Positions 9,635 to 18,584 of a stretch of DNA of 64,000 bases are shown here, piece after piece. Each line of letters starts with the position of its first letter. Positions within the stretch are counted from its first letter, which is position 1. The notes under the pieces were generated by a model. The model ran no database searches, was not told where the DNA came from, and saw only the letters and a program-made list of their open reading frames with translations. This DNA comes from Endozoicomonas sp. SCSIO W0465 (lineage in GTDB: Bacteria; Pseudomonadota; Gammaproteobacteria; Pseudomonadales; Endozoicomonadaceae): NCBI RefSeq assembly GCF_023716865.1, contig NZ_CP092417.1, forward strand, positions 5,186,001-5,250,000, in the 5' to 3' direction. A program made the position numbers and the translations under genes.

Positions 9635-12600
9635 TCGTGCATCTGCCCAGGGCTGTACCAGTTTTGCCCTTGTTTTCTTTTACGTTTTGAGTCTCACTGT
9701 ATTGGCTATTCTTCACGAACGCGTTTTGCAAGAGATGATGTTGCTTCTCGGTTTTAATCAATTTATCCAGGCGCTGATTCTCCGAACGTGTGGCAATATC
9801 ATGCGCTGTTTGGCTATACAATGCAGCCAACTCTTGATGGGTACCCTTCGAGTTCCATTTATCACGAACCCAGCTAACTGCGCCGAGAAGCTTTTCTGCC
9901 TTGTCGCTTTCCCTGGAGCCCTCTTTAACATCACTGTATTGGCTCGTATCAACTAAACCAGGACCTCTTGCTGCCCTCAGAAAAAACTCAGCATCAACTG
10001 TTTCTTCAAACACTTCTTCCTGATTGGTAGCCGCTATCGGCTTTGGCTTTAAATCTCCCTTACCATCAGGCTCGTATAAGAAATATCTGCTCCCCTCTCC
10101 TGCTCTTTGCAACACCAGAATACCCGTCTTGCCATCATCGGCCCTGACTGGCAACCAGTTGCCGACAAAAGCAGGTTGAGAGTTCGGGAACTGGTACATA
10201 AAGCGAGGGTGTATAGTATAATGCCTGTTGCCCAGCATGCCATGCCATTCACCATTCCTGTTTTTTTCAAAGACAACGCCTGCCGGATTTCCCCTTTCTA
10301 CCACAACACTTTCAGCACCTTCATCCGATTTGCAGTAATAAGCACCGGAAATCCCTTCAAAAAACTGATTCAGAGGACCATTTCCTCCCCTGATCTTTGT
10401 TTTTGTGTAAGACAGCTCTCTTTTGCCTTCAAAGTTTTCCAGGGTCTCGATATCAAGAATATCTTTTGAACCATGAAATGCACTCATAAATTTATCGGTA
10501 AGACCACGTGCTTCAGGAAACTTGTCTTCATGACCCAGTTCCAGTCTCTTCTGAAGACTTTCACAGCGTTTTTGCAGTTTCAAATATCGATACTCGCCAT
10601 CATACTGGTATTGCCCGGTTGCTGGATCTTTGGTTCCCTTTGCCTGTAACTTGTCCCCGTGCTGATGGGCAGATTCGACAGCCAGTTTGGAATTGGTCTT
10701 GGCAAGATCATCTGTGCATACCTTCAGCACATCTTCCATATTCGGCACAGGATAAAGATCAAATTGATCCCTGATGTCGAGAAGTCCGGTAATAAAAGCG
10801 GCTTTTACTTTCTCTTTTCCTTGTACTGCTCTATTTACAATGCCCTCATGATCTTCCTTTAAACTGTTAATCAGTGCGAGCAACATCGGCCTGATGTTAT
10901 CATCTTCTACCATCCGGGCGGCCTGTTTTTGACTATCAGATAATTCCACTACCGGTTGTTCTTTATTACCTTCGAATAACTGATTAAGTGCTAACTCATG
11001 CTGCTTGATAGCTTCCGAGGCAAACTGCTTACCTCTACTGCTCAATTTACCCTGATGAACACGGGCAGGGATTCTCTGTGGATCGAGCTGTTTTAATCTC
11101 TGGGCGTACTGCATATAAAGCAATTGACGCTCACCATGATCAGTAGTTGCTTTAACTTCCTCTGCACATCTCCTCACTAATTCCCCAGCGACTCGATCAA
11201 TGATTTGCCCAGCAAGATAACTGCACCCCTCACCACTATTCAAGGTAATTTCTCGAGCTAAATATGGAAATACCTCTGCCATAAATTCATCAGTATCGGG
11301 ATAGTTGTCACTGATCTTATGAAGATTTTCAAACCACTCCTTAACCGCCTCGCCACTACTGATTACTGCGTTTGATCGTTCAATACTTGATACCTGATTA
11401 TTAAGATCCTCTTTATATACATTGGCTATTCTTTTCAGTTCAGCAATTTCTGCACTCTGTTTCGGATATTTATTTTCGAAAAGCTCAACGGTCTTATCTA
11501 TTTCGCTCGCAAGGGTTGTAATTTTCCCTTTAATCGCATTTCGTAATCCAATATGACTGGGCTCAAGCGTCCTTTCATCTACCCAGGGAAGTGTGTCTGC
11601 TTTTATTTTCTCTGCTTCTTTCCACTTATTAAACTCATCCACCCGAGCAGCCATACCGTTTACATCTTCCTGGAGGGCTGCCATGTTCCGATGCACCCTG
11701 GAAACACTGACGTCATCATTATTTACCGGGACATTGTTTAACCACAGCTCCAATTCCCTGATGTCTTCATCAGAAGATGGTACCGAATGACTTTCCGTAA
11801 GTACTGAAGGCCAGGTCACTTTCGGGAACCCTGTTGATTCCATTGCGGATGGGGATGAAGTTGGTGTTGTGGGTAACGATCCGATACCTGAGTCCCGCCT
11901 TTCTAATCCACCCGGATTGCTTAATCCTTGAGAATCAAGCTTACCCTCTTCTGGCACCACGGTTGTCAGGCCATTATCGTCGACAACTTCTAATGGTTGA
12001 GTATTTTCACCTATACCATCGATCACTACTGGTGCTACGAGTGTTGAGCTGTTGTCACCAGTCACTTCTGGCACTGCTGGCGTTAGACTATTACCACCAG
12101 TCACGCCTGATGCTATTGGTTTTGGACTATTGCTGTCTTCGGTCACCTCAGGAATCAAATTGGTTCCACGATCGGCGACCATCACCCCCGGCATCGAACT
12201 TGTTGAGTTATCAGCAAACGGTGAAGTCAGACTGCTGCTATCGGGCACAACCGGAGTTCTCTGCGGGTCTGCTGAAGTTGCCTCATCAAAGCTATTTATT
12301 GGCGTGGTCTGTGTCGACCTATCGTTCACTCCAGACATTCTCTGGCTATTCAGCATGGTCTCGGTGTTGTGATCGGGGACGACTTGCGTTCTCTGCCTGT
12401 CTGGCGTGATTGCGGTAGTGTCATCAGATACTGGAGTTCTCGGCCCTTCCGGCGAAGTCACGGTGGTGTCATCGGGCACGGCTGGTGTTCTCTGGTCATC
12501 CGCTGAAGAGGGAGTCACAGGGCGCGACCCATAACCAGATTCCTCATCTTCATCCCTGACTGGAATGATGACTTCTTGTGCCGTTACTCCCGAACGTCCA

Positions 12601-13187
12601 ACGCTGTAGTTGTCGAGTATCTTTCCAAGCTTTTCCACATAATTAATAAGTTGTTTGCCTGTGATTAATGTTTTGTCATAACCTTCATAAAAGTGCAGCT
12701 CCCTGAGTTCATTCATCGTCGAAACAATAATTTGTGCGAGTTCTTTTGGACTAGTTAAATCAATTGTTTTGATAGCACCCAAGTGATTTTGGAATTTTTT
12801 TGAGAAATCATTAGTCTGATCTATTTCTGTTTTTTCTGCCTTGGCTTGAATATCTCTTAAAATAATCTCAACTTCATTTTGATCTGACTGTAGGCTTTGA
12901 TTATTAGCCTTAATATCTCCATCACTCTTTAATGCATTTTCTATATCACGAAAATGTTTAGACTTTAGCAATCCACTGATTTGTGTATCAAGAACAGGAA
13001 CAGGGCGAATACTTCTGGTATGAAATGGTTTCCCGGGAACTTGGTGTGAATTACCCCGAGGCGTTTGGACATGCGTGTAACGTTTAGAACTTATACCACC
13101 TTTACCCTTAGAGGTTTCCAGCTCACCCCTGGGAAACTCTGGTGGTGTTGAAAAGCTGTTTCCTCTTGGCCCGTCGATATTACTCAT
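9546..13187 (-). CDS. N-terminal fragment of the giant gene, repeat-rich
   Basis: An open stretch of about 1,170 native codons plus a short shifted tail. It begins MSNIDGPRGNSFSTPPEF, with an AGGA ribosome site region upstream. Residues ~70-210 are helical. Residues ~215-440 are low-complexity, with degenerate units like RTPVVPDDTTVTSP that recur about every 20 residues, rich in Pro, Thr, Ser and Asp. The rest is helical and charged. There is no signal peptide or membrane segment. The architecture (disordered repeats followed by an ATPase) suggests a very large cytoplasmic or secreted effector-like protein, but no function can be assigned. Confidence 0.6.
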   Translation of the reverse strand: MSNIDGPRGNSFSTPPEFPRGELETSKGKGGISSKRYTHVQTPRGNSHQVPGKPFHTRSIRPVPVLDTQISGLLKSKHFRDIENALKSDGDIKANNQSLQSDQNEVEIILRDIQAKAEKTEIDQTNDFSKKFQNHLGAIKTIDLTSPKELAQIIVSTMNELRELHFYEGYDKTLITGKQLINYVEKLGKILDNYSVGRSGVTAQEVIIPVRDEDEESGYGSRPVTPSSADDQRTPAVPDDTTVTSPEGPRTPVSDDTTAITPDRQRTQVVPDHNTETMLNSQRMSGVNDRSTQTTPINSFDEATSADPQRTPVVPDSSSLTSPFADNSTSSMPGVMVADRGTNLIPEVTEDSNSPKPIASGVTGGNSLTPAVPEVTGDNSSTLVAPVVIDGIGENTQPLEVVDDNGLTTVVPEEGKLDSQGLSNPGGLERRDSGIGSLPTTPTSSPSAMESTGFPKVTWPSVLTESHSVPSSDEDIRELELWLNNVPVNNDDVSVSRVHRNMAALQEDVNGMAARVDEFNKWKEAEKIKADTLPWVDERTLEPSHIGLRNAIKGKITTLASEIDKTVELFENKYPKQSAEIAELKRIANVYKEDLNNQVSSIERSNAVISSGEAVKEWFENLHKISDNYPDTDEFMAEVFPYLAREITLNSGEGCSYLAGQIIDRVAGELVRRCAEEVKATTDHGERQLLYMQYAQRLKQLDPQRIPARVHQGKLSSRGKQFASEAIKQHELALNQLFEGNKEQPVVELSDSQKQAARMVEDDNIRPMLLALINSLKEDHEGIVNRAVQGKEKVKAAFITGLLDIRDQFDLYPVPNMEDVLKVCTDDLAKTNSKLAVESAHQHGDKLQAKGTKDPATGQYQYDGEYRYLKLQKRCESLQKRLELGHEDKFPEARGLTDKFMSAFHGSKDILDIETLENFEGKRELSYTKTKIRGGNGPLNQFFEGISGAYYCKSDEGAESVVVERGNPAGVVFEKNRNGEWHGMLGNRHYTIHPRFMYQFPNSQPAFVGNWLPVRADDGKTGILVLQRAGEGSRYFLYEPDGKGDLKPKPIAATNQEEVFEETVDAEFFLRAARGPGLVDTSQYSDVKEGSRESDKAEKLLGAVSWVRDKWNSKGTHQELAALYSQTAHDIATRSENQRLDKLIKTEKQHHLLQNAFVKNSQYSETQNVKENKGKTGTALGRCTIGTRASALPKTFYGCRFRFSWQQLFQTMS

Positions 13188-13602
13188 AACCAGTCCTGAC
13201 TATTTATTGTCCTTAACTATCAGCAGGCAATCAATTGAAGAAACAACATCAGACCAAACTACTGGAGCCTGATTAATTCATGATTACGCCTATTAATTTC
13301 AGGCTAGCAGAATTGAGCTCCTTATTAAGCCATTAAGATAAAACTCAGGTTAGTTAGCAATAAAACCAATCAGACTGAACAATTTCCCCCCAAAACCAAA
13401 CATCAATATTTTTTAACATCCTATTCAGGACGTTTTTTTGACTCGCCCAACAAAATATACCTGTTTAGAACCAATCATTAATTAAGCAATAAAATCAAAC
13501 AATTAAATAAACAGGATTTACAGAGATACGATGGGAAGCAGCATGACCGGCAAACCAAAATAATTATTTCCACCGGCCGCTTCCTTTCCAAAACATTAAC
13601 GG
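13188..13602. other. Intergenic region, AT-rich
   Basis: Between the giant gene and the coiled-coil protein gene, both on the minus strand. It must carry the promoter of the giant gene. Several A/T runs are present. A weak inverted match (GGAAGC ... GCTTCC around 13530-13590) could form a hairpin after the coiled-coil gene, but it lacks a T tract. No reading frame of interest was seen. Confidence 0.3.
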
Positions 13603-14415
13603 CTACTGAATGGTCAGCCCTTTGTCTTCAGGATTTCCAAGATCCCGCATGGTGTTTTCCAACTGCTGCAACCGCAGGGAGACCTGACTCTGGAAAGCAC
13701 TCAGCTTTTTGCTGAGTTCCTCCTGAGTTTGAGCAGATGACTTAATTTGCTGCTGAACACTCTGTTGTGTTGATAAAGTGTTCTTTAAACCATCAACTTC
13801 AGCTTTAAGTGCTTCAACACGGTTGATCATACCCGAATTCGCAACCAGCTGCTCAGTGGTTATTGCCTTCATCATCTGGTCCAGTTCATCCAGCTTTGAG
13901 ACCGCCTGCTCTGAAGATCTTTTGGCAGCATCAGACTGTTTGACAGCAAGGTCTACGGTCTTTGCACCCTGTTCAATCTTCTCTTTATTCTCATTAATCC
14001 ACTGACGGTTTCTTTTGTTAGAAACATCCCAGAGTTTGCGAATTTCGGAGTTCACCACTTTTAGTTCTGAACGGAAAATGGAGTCACTCTGGTTAATGGT
14101 TTCGCCGGTTTGAGAAACCTGCCCTGTCACCAGACCCAGTTGATCCCGGGTTGCCTGAAGTTCCTGCCGGGTATCCTTGAGCTCCTTTTGCAGCTCAGTC
14201 ACCTGCCAGTAACCACCGGCACTAATTCCGGCCAGCAGCACAAACAAGACACCGGAAACCAGGTGACCCGCACCACCACGTTTAGTGGTGGCAGCAGGCT
14301 TACTGACACTTTTCGGCCCAGTGCCTGTTGTACGGTGCCTGGAAGGCCGCTGTTCAGCGGTTATGGACAGGTCCTGATTTGACTGATGAATCTTTTTATC
14401 CTCTTGCATAGACAC
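13603..14415 (-). CDS. Membrane-anchored coiled-coil protein
   Basis: 270 residues. A basic, Ser/Thr-rich N-terminus (~50 residues) is followed by one hydrophobic segment around 51-70 (HLVSGVLFVLLAGISAGGYW). A long heptad-rich coiled coil from about residue 73 follows (VTELQKELKDTRQELQATRDQL and later blocks), ending with a short tail. The topology is probably cytoplasmic N-terminus, one membrane helix and periplasmic coiled coil. Similar hypothetical proteins are found in marine gammaproteobacteria. The function is unknown; a role as an envelope scaffold or spacer is only a guess. Confidence 0.6.
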   Translation of the reverse strand: MSMQEDKKIHQSNQDLSITAEQRPSRHRTTGTGPKSVSKPAATTKRGGAGHLVSGVLFVLLAGISAGGYWQVTELQKELKDTRQELQATRDQLGLVTGQVSQTGETINQSDSIFRSELKVVNSEIRKLWDVSNKRNRQWINENKEKIEQGAKTVDLAVKQSDAAKRSSEQAVSKLDELDQMMKAITTEQLVANSGMINRVEALKAEVDGLKNTLSTQQSVQQQIKSSAQTQEELSKKLSAFQSQVSLRLQQLENTMRDLGNPEDKGLTIQ

Positions 14416-14756
14416 TGCTTTTAATCAAAAACACCACTTCGCTTCAGCTATGTACCCTTTCGGCTACTACCTTAAGGCCACTATCTTAAGGCTACTATCT
14501 TAAGGCTAAGTAAGAAGCAGTGTTCCCAGCCCTTGGCTGTTCACAAAAATAAATGAGGGAACATTGTAGAAGAAAGAAATTCAACCCCCAACCTTTTATT
14601 CAACGTATAGGATCATATTGGACTTGAAATTTCTGTGACAAACCTCAAGATACAGCCCACATGGATTCGTAGTAGTCACAGTGCTACTATCACTTTGCGA
14701 AAAATCAGGTCTCTGAGCGAAACCAATAATATTCCAACCACAGCGGGAGAACACAA
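14416..14756. other. Divergent intergenic region upstream of sodB
   Basis: Promoters for the coiled-coil gene (minus) and sodB (plus) must lie here. It contains three 14-bp tandem repeats next to the coiled-coil gene. No iron-responsive box could be assigned with confidence. Confidence 0.35.
14462..14503. repeat. Three 14-bp tandem repeats
   Basis: Unit GGCTACTACCTTAA, then GGCCACTATCTTAA and GGCTACTATCTTAA, followed by a partial fourth unit (GGCTAA). It lies about 47 bp upstream of the minus-strand coiled-coil gene and could be part of its leader or promoter. Confidence 0.8.
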
Positions 14757-15335
14757 ATGGCTTTTCAACTGCCTGAGTTGCCTTACGAGCGCGACGCCCT
14801 GGAACCCCATATCTCCAGGGAAACCCTGGATTACCATTACGGCAAACATCACAACACTTACGTTGTCAAACTGAACGGTCTGGTTGAAGGCACCGAGCTG
14901 GAAAACCAGAGCCTGGAAGAGATCATCAAAACATCTGAAGGTGGCATCTTCAACAACGCGGCCCAGGTATGGAACCACACCTTCTACTGGAACTGCCTGA
15001 GTCCCGATGGCGGCGGCAAGCCTTCCGATGAGCTGGCAGCTGCTATCGACAAATCCTTTGGCTCTTTTGATGAGTTCGTTGCCAAGTTCTCTGACATGGC
15101 CGTCAACAACTTTGGTTCTTCCTGGACCTGGCTGGTGAAAAACACTGACGGTTCCCTGGAGATTGTAAACACCAGCAACGCTGGTACTCCAATCACTGGC
15201 GACCAGAAGCCATTGCTGACCTGCGACCTGTGGGAGCACGCCTACTACATCGATTACCGTAACCTGCGTCCAGACTACCTGAAAGGTTTCTGGGCTCTGG
15301 TGAACTGGGAGTTCGTTGCTGCTAACTTCGCTTAA
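14757..15335 (+). CDS. sodB: Superoxide dismutase [Fe]
   Basis: 192 residues, the standard FeSOD length. It converts superoxide to hydrogen peroxide and oxygen in the cytoplasm. The metal ligands are all present at canonical positions: H27 (LDYHYGKHH), H74 (AAQVWNHTFYW), D157 and H161 (DLWEHAYYIDYRN). The Gln of NNAAQVWNH and the absence of Mn-type residues favour iron. GGGAG lies 8 bp before the ATG. A Tn7-like transposon begins 12 bp after the stop codon, so the native terminator has been displaced. The gene body is intact, as expected if the transposon uses it as a safe attachment site. Confidence 0.97.
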   Translation: MAFQLPELPYERDALEPHISRETLDYHYGKHHNTYVVKLNGLVEGTELENQSLEEIIKTSEGGIFNNAAQVWNHTFYWNCLSPDGGGKPSDELAAAIDKSFGSFDEFVAKFSDMAVNNFGSSWTWLVKNTDGSLEIVNTSNAGTPITGDQKPLLTCDLWEHAYYIDYRNLRPDYLKGFWALVNWEFVAANFA

Positions 15336-15357
15336 GCAACATTCAATTGTCCGATAG

Positions 15358-15441
15358 CCAATTAAGTTGGGAAACAGTCTAATTAAGTTGGCAAACAAGC
15401 CCAATTAGTTGGAAAACAAGCCAATTAATTGGGTAACAATC
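15358..15441 (+). repeat. Putative TnsB-binding repeats of the transposon end
   Basis: Four imperfect repeats of about 21 bp: CCAATTAAGTTGGGAAACAG (15358), TCTAATTAAGTTGGCAAACA (15378), CCAATTAGTTGGAAAACAAG (15401) and CCAATTAATTGGGTAACAAT (15421). The AATTs are 20-22 bp apart. The number, spacing and position just inside a TGT terminus match the closely spaced TnsB sites in the right end of Tn7. Confidence 0.8.
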
Positions 15442-15447
15442 CAAAAA

Positions 15448-15496
15448 ATAGATCTATACTGGCTGTATGATTGTTAAACAGGCAGTATAGATCTAT
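15448..15496 (+). promoter_or_regulatory. Perfect inverted repeat over the tnsA start
   Basis: ATAGATCTATACTG (15448-15461) is mirrored by CAGTATAGATCTAT (15483-15496). Each arm contains the palindrome ATAGATCTAT. The right arm includes the ATG of tnsA (15495) and no clear Shine-Dalgarno is seen. It may be a repressor operator, or an RNA hairpin that hides the start codon. Confidence 0.6.
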
Positions 15497-17290
15497 GCCA
15501 AAAAAGAATAACAGTAGTTCCATTTATTCCGTTTCTGAGAATCTCTATAAGAAGCAAGATAAAGAAGGTGCTGGAGCTGGCTCAGGGGTGGAATATAAGT
15601 CTGGCCTTGATGTCATCAGAGTGCCTTCATCTAAAGGTAATAAGAAACATAAGATACCCGGTATCAAATCAGGACGACTTATCCAACTGATGTCAAACCT
15701 AGAAAGGGATACTTTTTTGTTCTTTGACCTTTCAAAGAATGTAAAAGATATAAGAGAACAATTTCCACTGGATAGAAGTATTACGCTTGCTATAGCTGAG
15801 AAGCTAGGTATTGGACACCCTAAAGGTATAGACGCACATACAGGGCTACCAATGGCTATAAGAATGACAACAGACCTTCTCATTGATTATGTAGATGAAG
15901 ATAAGAAAGGTAACTATTCAGCACTGAGCAAAGGCATATTACAGTAATTCCGAACAGCTCTATGAAGTGATTGATATATGTCCATTCCCTGTTTTCTGGC
16001 AGACGACAAATAGCTGCGAATCCGTGCAAACATAGAACCACCGTCTGCACTCCTGAAGCAGCCTGAGATTTTCTGCTTTAACTTGGCCATTCGAACATCC
16101 CGCTCACTGCCATTGTTATCGAAGGGAATGGTAAAATCTGACATGAAGCGCAGTGTCTCAGCCTTGAACTCAGTGAGTCGTTTGAAGAGATTGTAAGCTT
16201 TAGTATTCTTGACTTTCTTGCGCTTAAGCTCCTCTCGTTGCTTCTCCATATAGACGACTTCTTTCATTAGAGCCCGCTGAAGCAACCGGTCATAAATCTT
16301 CTCGATTCGTTCACAGACAACACTTGGCATCTGTAGCATACCTATGGTCTTAAAGCCCTTGCAGTAATGCCAGGAAAGCCTCAGTAGCTTCATCAATCGC
16401 AACGCCAGTTGATTGCTGTCCCTATCAACAACACCCAAAAGCTCCCTCAGGTGATGGGCATTGCAAAGTACGTGAGTTGCCGCATATGCAAAATAGGATT
16501 TCCAATGATCATGAACCAGAACGCCTGCAAATGTTAGCAGTATGCCCATCGTGTCCATGGCCTCACGACCTCGCTTTTCAGACAAGTAGTAGAGCGTCCA
16601 TTGTTCATCCCGCATAACGTGTAGCCAGTGCAAAGAGCCCTCGGCCCGCATACCCGTTTCATCGGCTCCGGCAACAGACGATTCCCGCAAGGCGTCACGA
16701 ATAACCTCTTCAGTAGAAGCCAGATTTTCATAGGTTCTGGCCACAAAATTGGCGACAGTGCCTGCACTTACACTCATTTTATAGAGAGTATTAAAATACT
16801 CTGACACGCGCTTAAAAGGCAGGAAATGGTATTGGTTAAGATAGACGGCCATAGCCTGTGTGGCTGAGCCATATTGTGCGGCAGCGGTAACACCTTCCGG
16901 GAATTCAGCCTGATTCCGACAACCACAAGTGCAGATTTTTACTTCAGCTCTATGGGCCGTTACTTCAAATTCACCCGGTCTCCCTGGTTCAAACACCTGT
17001 CGTTCAATATATTTGACCGGCTCACTATCAAGAAGAGACGCCTGACATTTATTGCATTCTTTAACCGGAAGGTACTCAATATAGTCAGGGATATCGACCT
17101 GTTTAAGACAAGTGCCCTGATGCCCTTTCTTTCCACCGGCTTTATTACCAGAAGACTGTCTCAGACTTTTAGGATTGGGTTTTTCATCCGATGGATCGGT
17201 ACCTTTATCTGCGGAAAGGTCGTCAGAATGATCTGGAGAATTACTGTTTTTAATCGGGTAAGGGCCGGTCTTTCTCCAGCCCTCCCCACA

Positions 17291-17323
17291 GCACCCGGCA
17301 TGCGGGTCCGCACCGGGCGGTTC
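17291..17323 (-). ncRNA. Domain V of the group II intron ribozyme
   Basis: On the minus strand the sequence runs GAACCGCCCGGTGCGGACCC and then GCATGCCGGGTGC, folding into the compact hairpin expected of domain V. It starts at the stop codon of the reverse transcriptase and lies ~40 bases before the 3' splice site. The same hairpin occurs at the equivalent place in copies 2 and 3. Confidence 0.75.
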
Positions 17324-18584
17324 AACGATGATGGTGAAACCTGATCCATAAGTCTTTCAATGAAACAAGCCCAATTTTCGCGAGGTAACTGTTATTCAGT
17401 GCCTGTTGTACCGCATAGGTTTTACTCAGACGGTAATACCCTTTGCTGCTGGCTGCGATCTTGGCGGCGTTAATTTTATCAACGCCTAACCTGACCAGAT
17501 TCTTAAAACGGGTTTTCGGCTTGCGCCATTGCTTCAGAAAGCAGCAACGGATTCGCCGACGTATCCATTGATCCAGCAGGGGAATTGGTCGGTGATATTC
17601 CGATAACCGGAAATACCCCATCCAACCCCGGATATATTGTGCCAATTTGCGTAACCGATGTTGCATTGAGACACCCCAGCGACGACTGGTCAACTTGAGT
17701 ATCCGGTATTTGAATCGGTCCAGACACTTCTGGGCCCAGCGAACTTTCTTCCCTGTGAAGGTGAAACTCAGGAATTCGCTTTCTGTTGCTTTCACAACTT
17801 TACTTTTCCGGGAGTTAATCTTCAGTTTCAATTTGCGTTCAATGAATTGGGTAATGCTGTGCATCACCCGATCCCCTGCACGCTGACTTTTGACGAGAAT
17901 CACAAAATCATCACAGTATCTTGCAAAGCAATGACCCCGATATTCAAGCTCCTTGTCGAGTTCGTCGAGGACCACATTAGACAGCAAGGGTGATAAAGGC
18001 CCACCCTGTGGCATGCCAACCCTGGTCGGGTAGACATTGCCCTCAATCATGACACCGGAGCGCAGGTAGCTACCAATCAGTTTCAGAAGGCGTTTGTCGC
18101 GGACCTTACGGGAGACCCTCGACATCAAAACGTCGTGATTAACCGTATCAAAGAATTTACTCAGATCAACGTCAACAGCGTAATGAAGCCCCCGGTTGAT
18201 CAACTGCTTAACCTGACGGACTCCGTCGTGTGCTGACCGTCCCGGTCGGTAGCCGAAGCTGTTTGGAGAGAAACCCGGATCAAAGACAGGGGTCAGCACC
18301 TGCACAATGGCCTGCTGTATGACCCTATCCATCACGGTAGGGATTCCCAGCAAACGCTCACCGCCGTCCGGCTTTTCTATAACATGTCGGCGCACGGGTG
18401 ATGGCTGGTAGGTTCCGTCCAATAAGGCTTGACGCACTGAAGGCCAATGCTGTTTGGCAAAGTCTGGATAAGCTTCAATAGTGACTCCATCAATACCCGG
18501 AGCACCCTTGTTGCTTTTGACCTGTTTCCATGCACTTGCCAGATTAGCCGGTTCAAGTACGCAATTTAGTAGATCATGGTTCAA
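17322..18584 (-). CDS. ltrA: Group II intron reverse transcriptase/maturase, copy 1
   Basis: 420 residues. RT blocks are present: NKGAPGIDGVTI, RLLGIPTVMDRVIQQA, FGYRPGRSAHD, VDVDLSKFFDTVNHDVL, GMPQGGPLSPLLSN and the catalytic FARYCDDFVILV. The thumb and maturase X domain follow, with GWMGYFRL. There is no HNH endonuclease domain at the C-terminus, so the intron probably primes second-site insertion without its own bottom-strand cut. It is encoded inside the ribozyme, in the sense orientation. Confidence 0.93.
   Translation of the reverse strand: MNHDLLNCVLEPANLASAWKQVKSNKGAPGIDGVTIEAYPDFAKQHWPSVRQALLDGTYQPSPVRRHVIEKPDGGERLLGIPTVMDRVIQQAIVQVLTPVFDPGFSPNSFGYRPGRSAHDGVRQVKQLINRGLHYAVDVDLSKFFDTVNHDVLMSRVSRKVRDKRLLKLIGSYLRSGVMIEGNVYPTRVGMPQGGPLSPLLSNVVLDELDKELEYRGHCFARYCDDFVILVKSQRAGDRVMHSITQFIERKLKLKINSRKSKVVKATESEFLSFTFTGKKVRWAQKCLDRFKYRILKLTSRRWGVSMQHRLRKLAQYIRGWMGYFRLSEYHRPIPLLDQWIRRRIRCCFLKQWRKPKTRFKNLVRLGVDKINAAKIAASSKGYYRLSKTYAVQQALNNSYLAKIGLVSLKDLWIRFHHHR

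Larger units (their letters stand above)
5938..13187 (-). pseudogene. Giant helicase-like protein gene, broken by frameshifts
   Basis: Consecutive open segments on the minus strand (13187-9546, then 9634-9416, 9516-9079, 9124-8759 and 8814-5938) overlap and continue each other's sequence, so they are one gene of about 2,400 codons. At least four single-base shifts separate them: near 9665; in a 7-base A run near 9423-9429; in a G run near 9095; and near 8820. The N-terminal part carries low-complexity repeats and helical segments. The C-terminal part carries SF2-helicase-like motifs: a degenerate Walker A AMGKSKT, FDEY, LSATMGTG and LQQVGRSMR. This resembles the DUF3638-type ATPase region of large proteins in host-associated bacteria. 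The shifts fall mostly at short homopolymers, so sequencing error is possible. Confidence 0.7.

Noticed and set aside
14984..15196. Minus-strand open frame inside sodB
   Set aside because: A shadow of the highly conserved sodB frame with no family features.
15358..15441. CRISPR-like array of short repeats
   Set aside because: The units are only ~21 bp, directly adjacent with no spacers, and sit at a transposon end. They fit TnsB sites.
16874..17344. Open frames antisense to the IS66 transposase (also at 1012, 28098, 43811 and 50956)
   Set aside because: They recur identically in every copy and have no protein-family features. They are shadows of the transposase frame.
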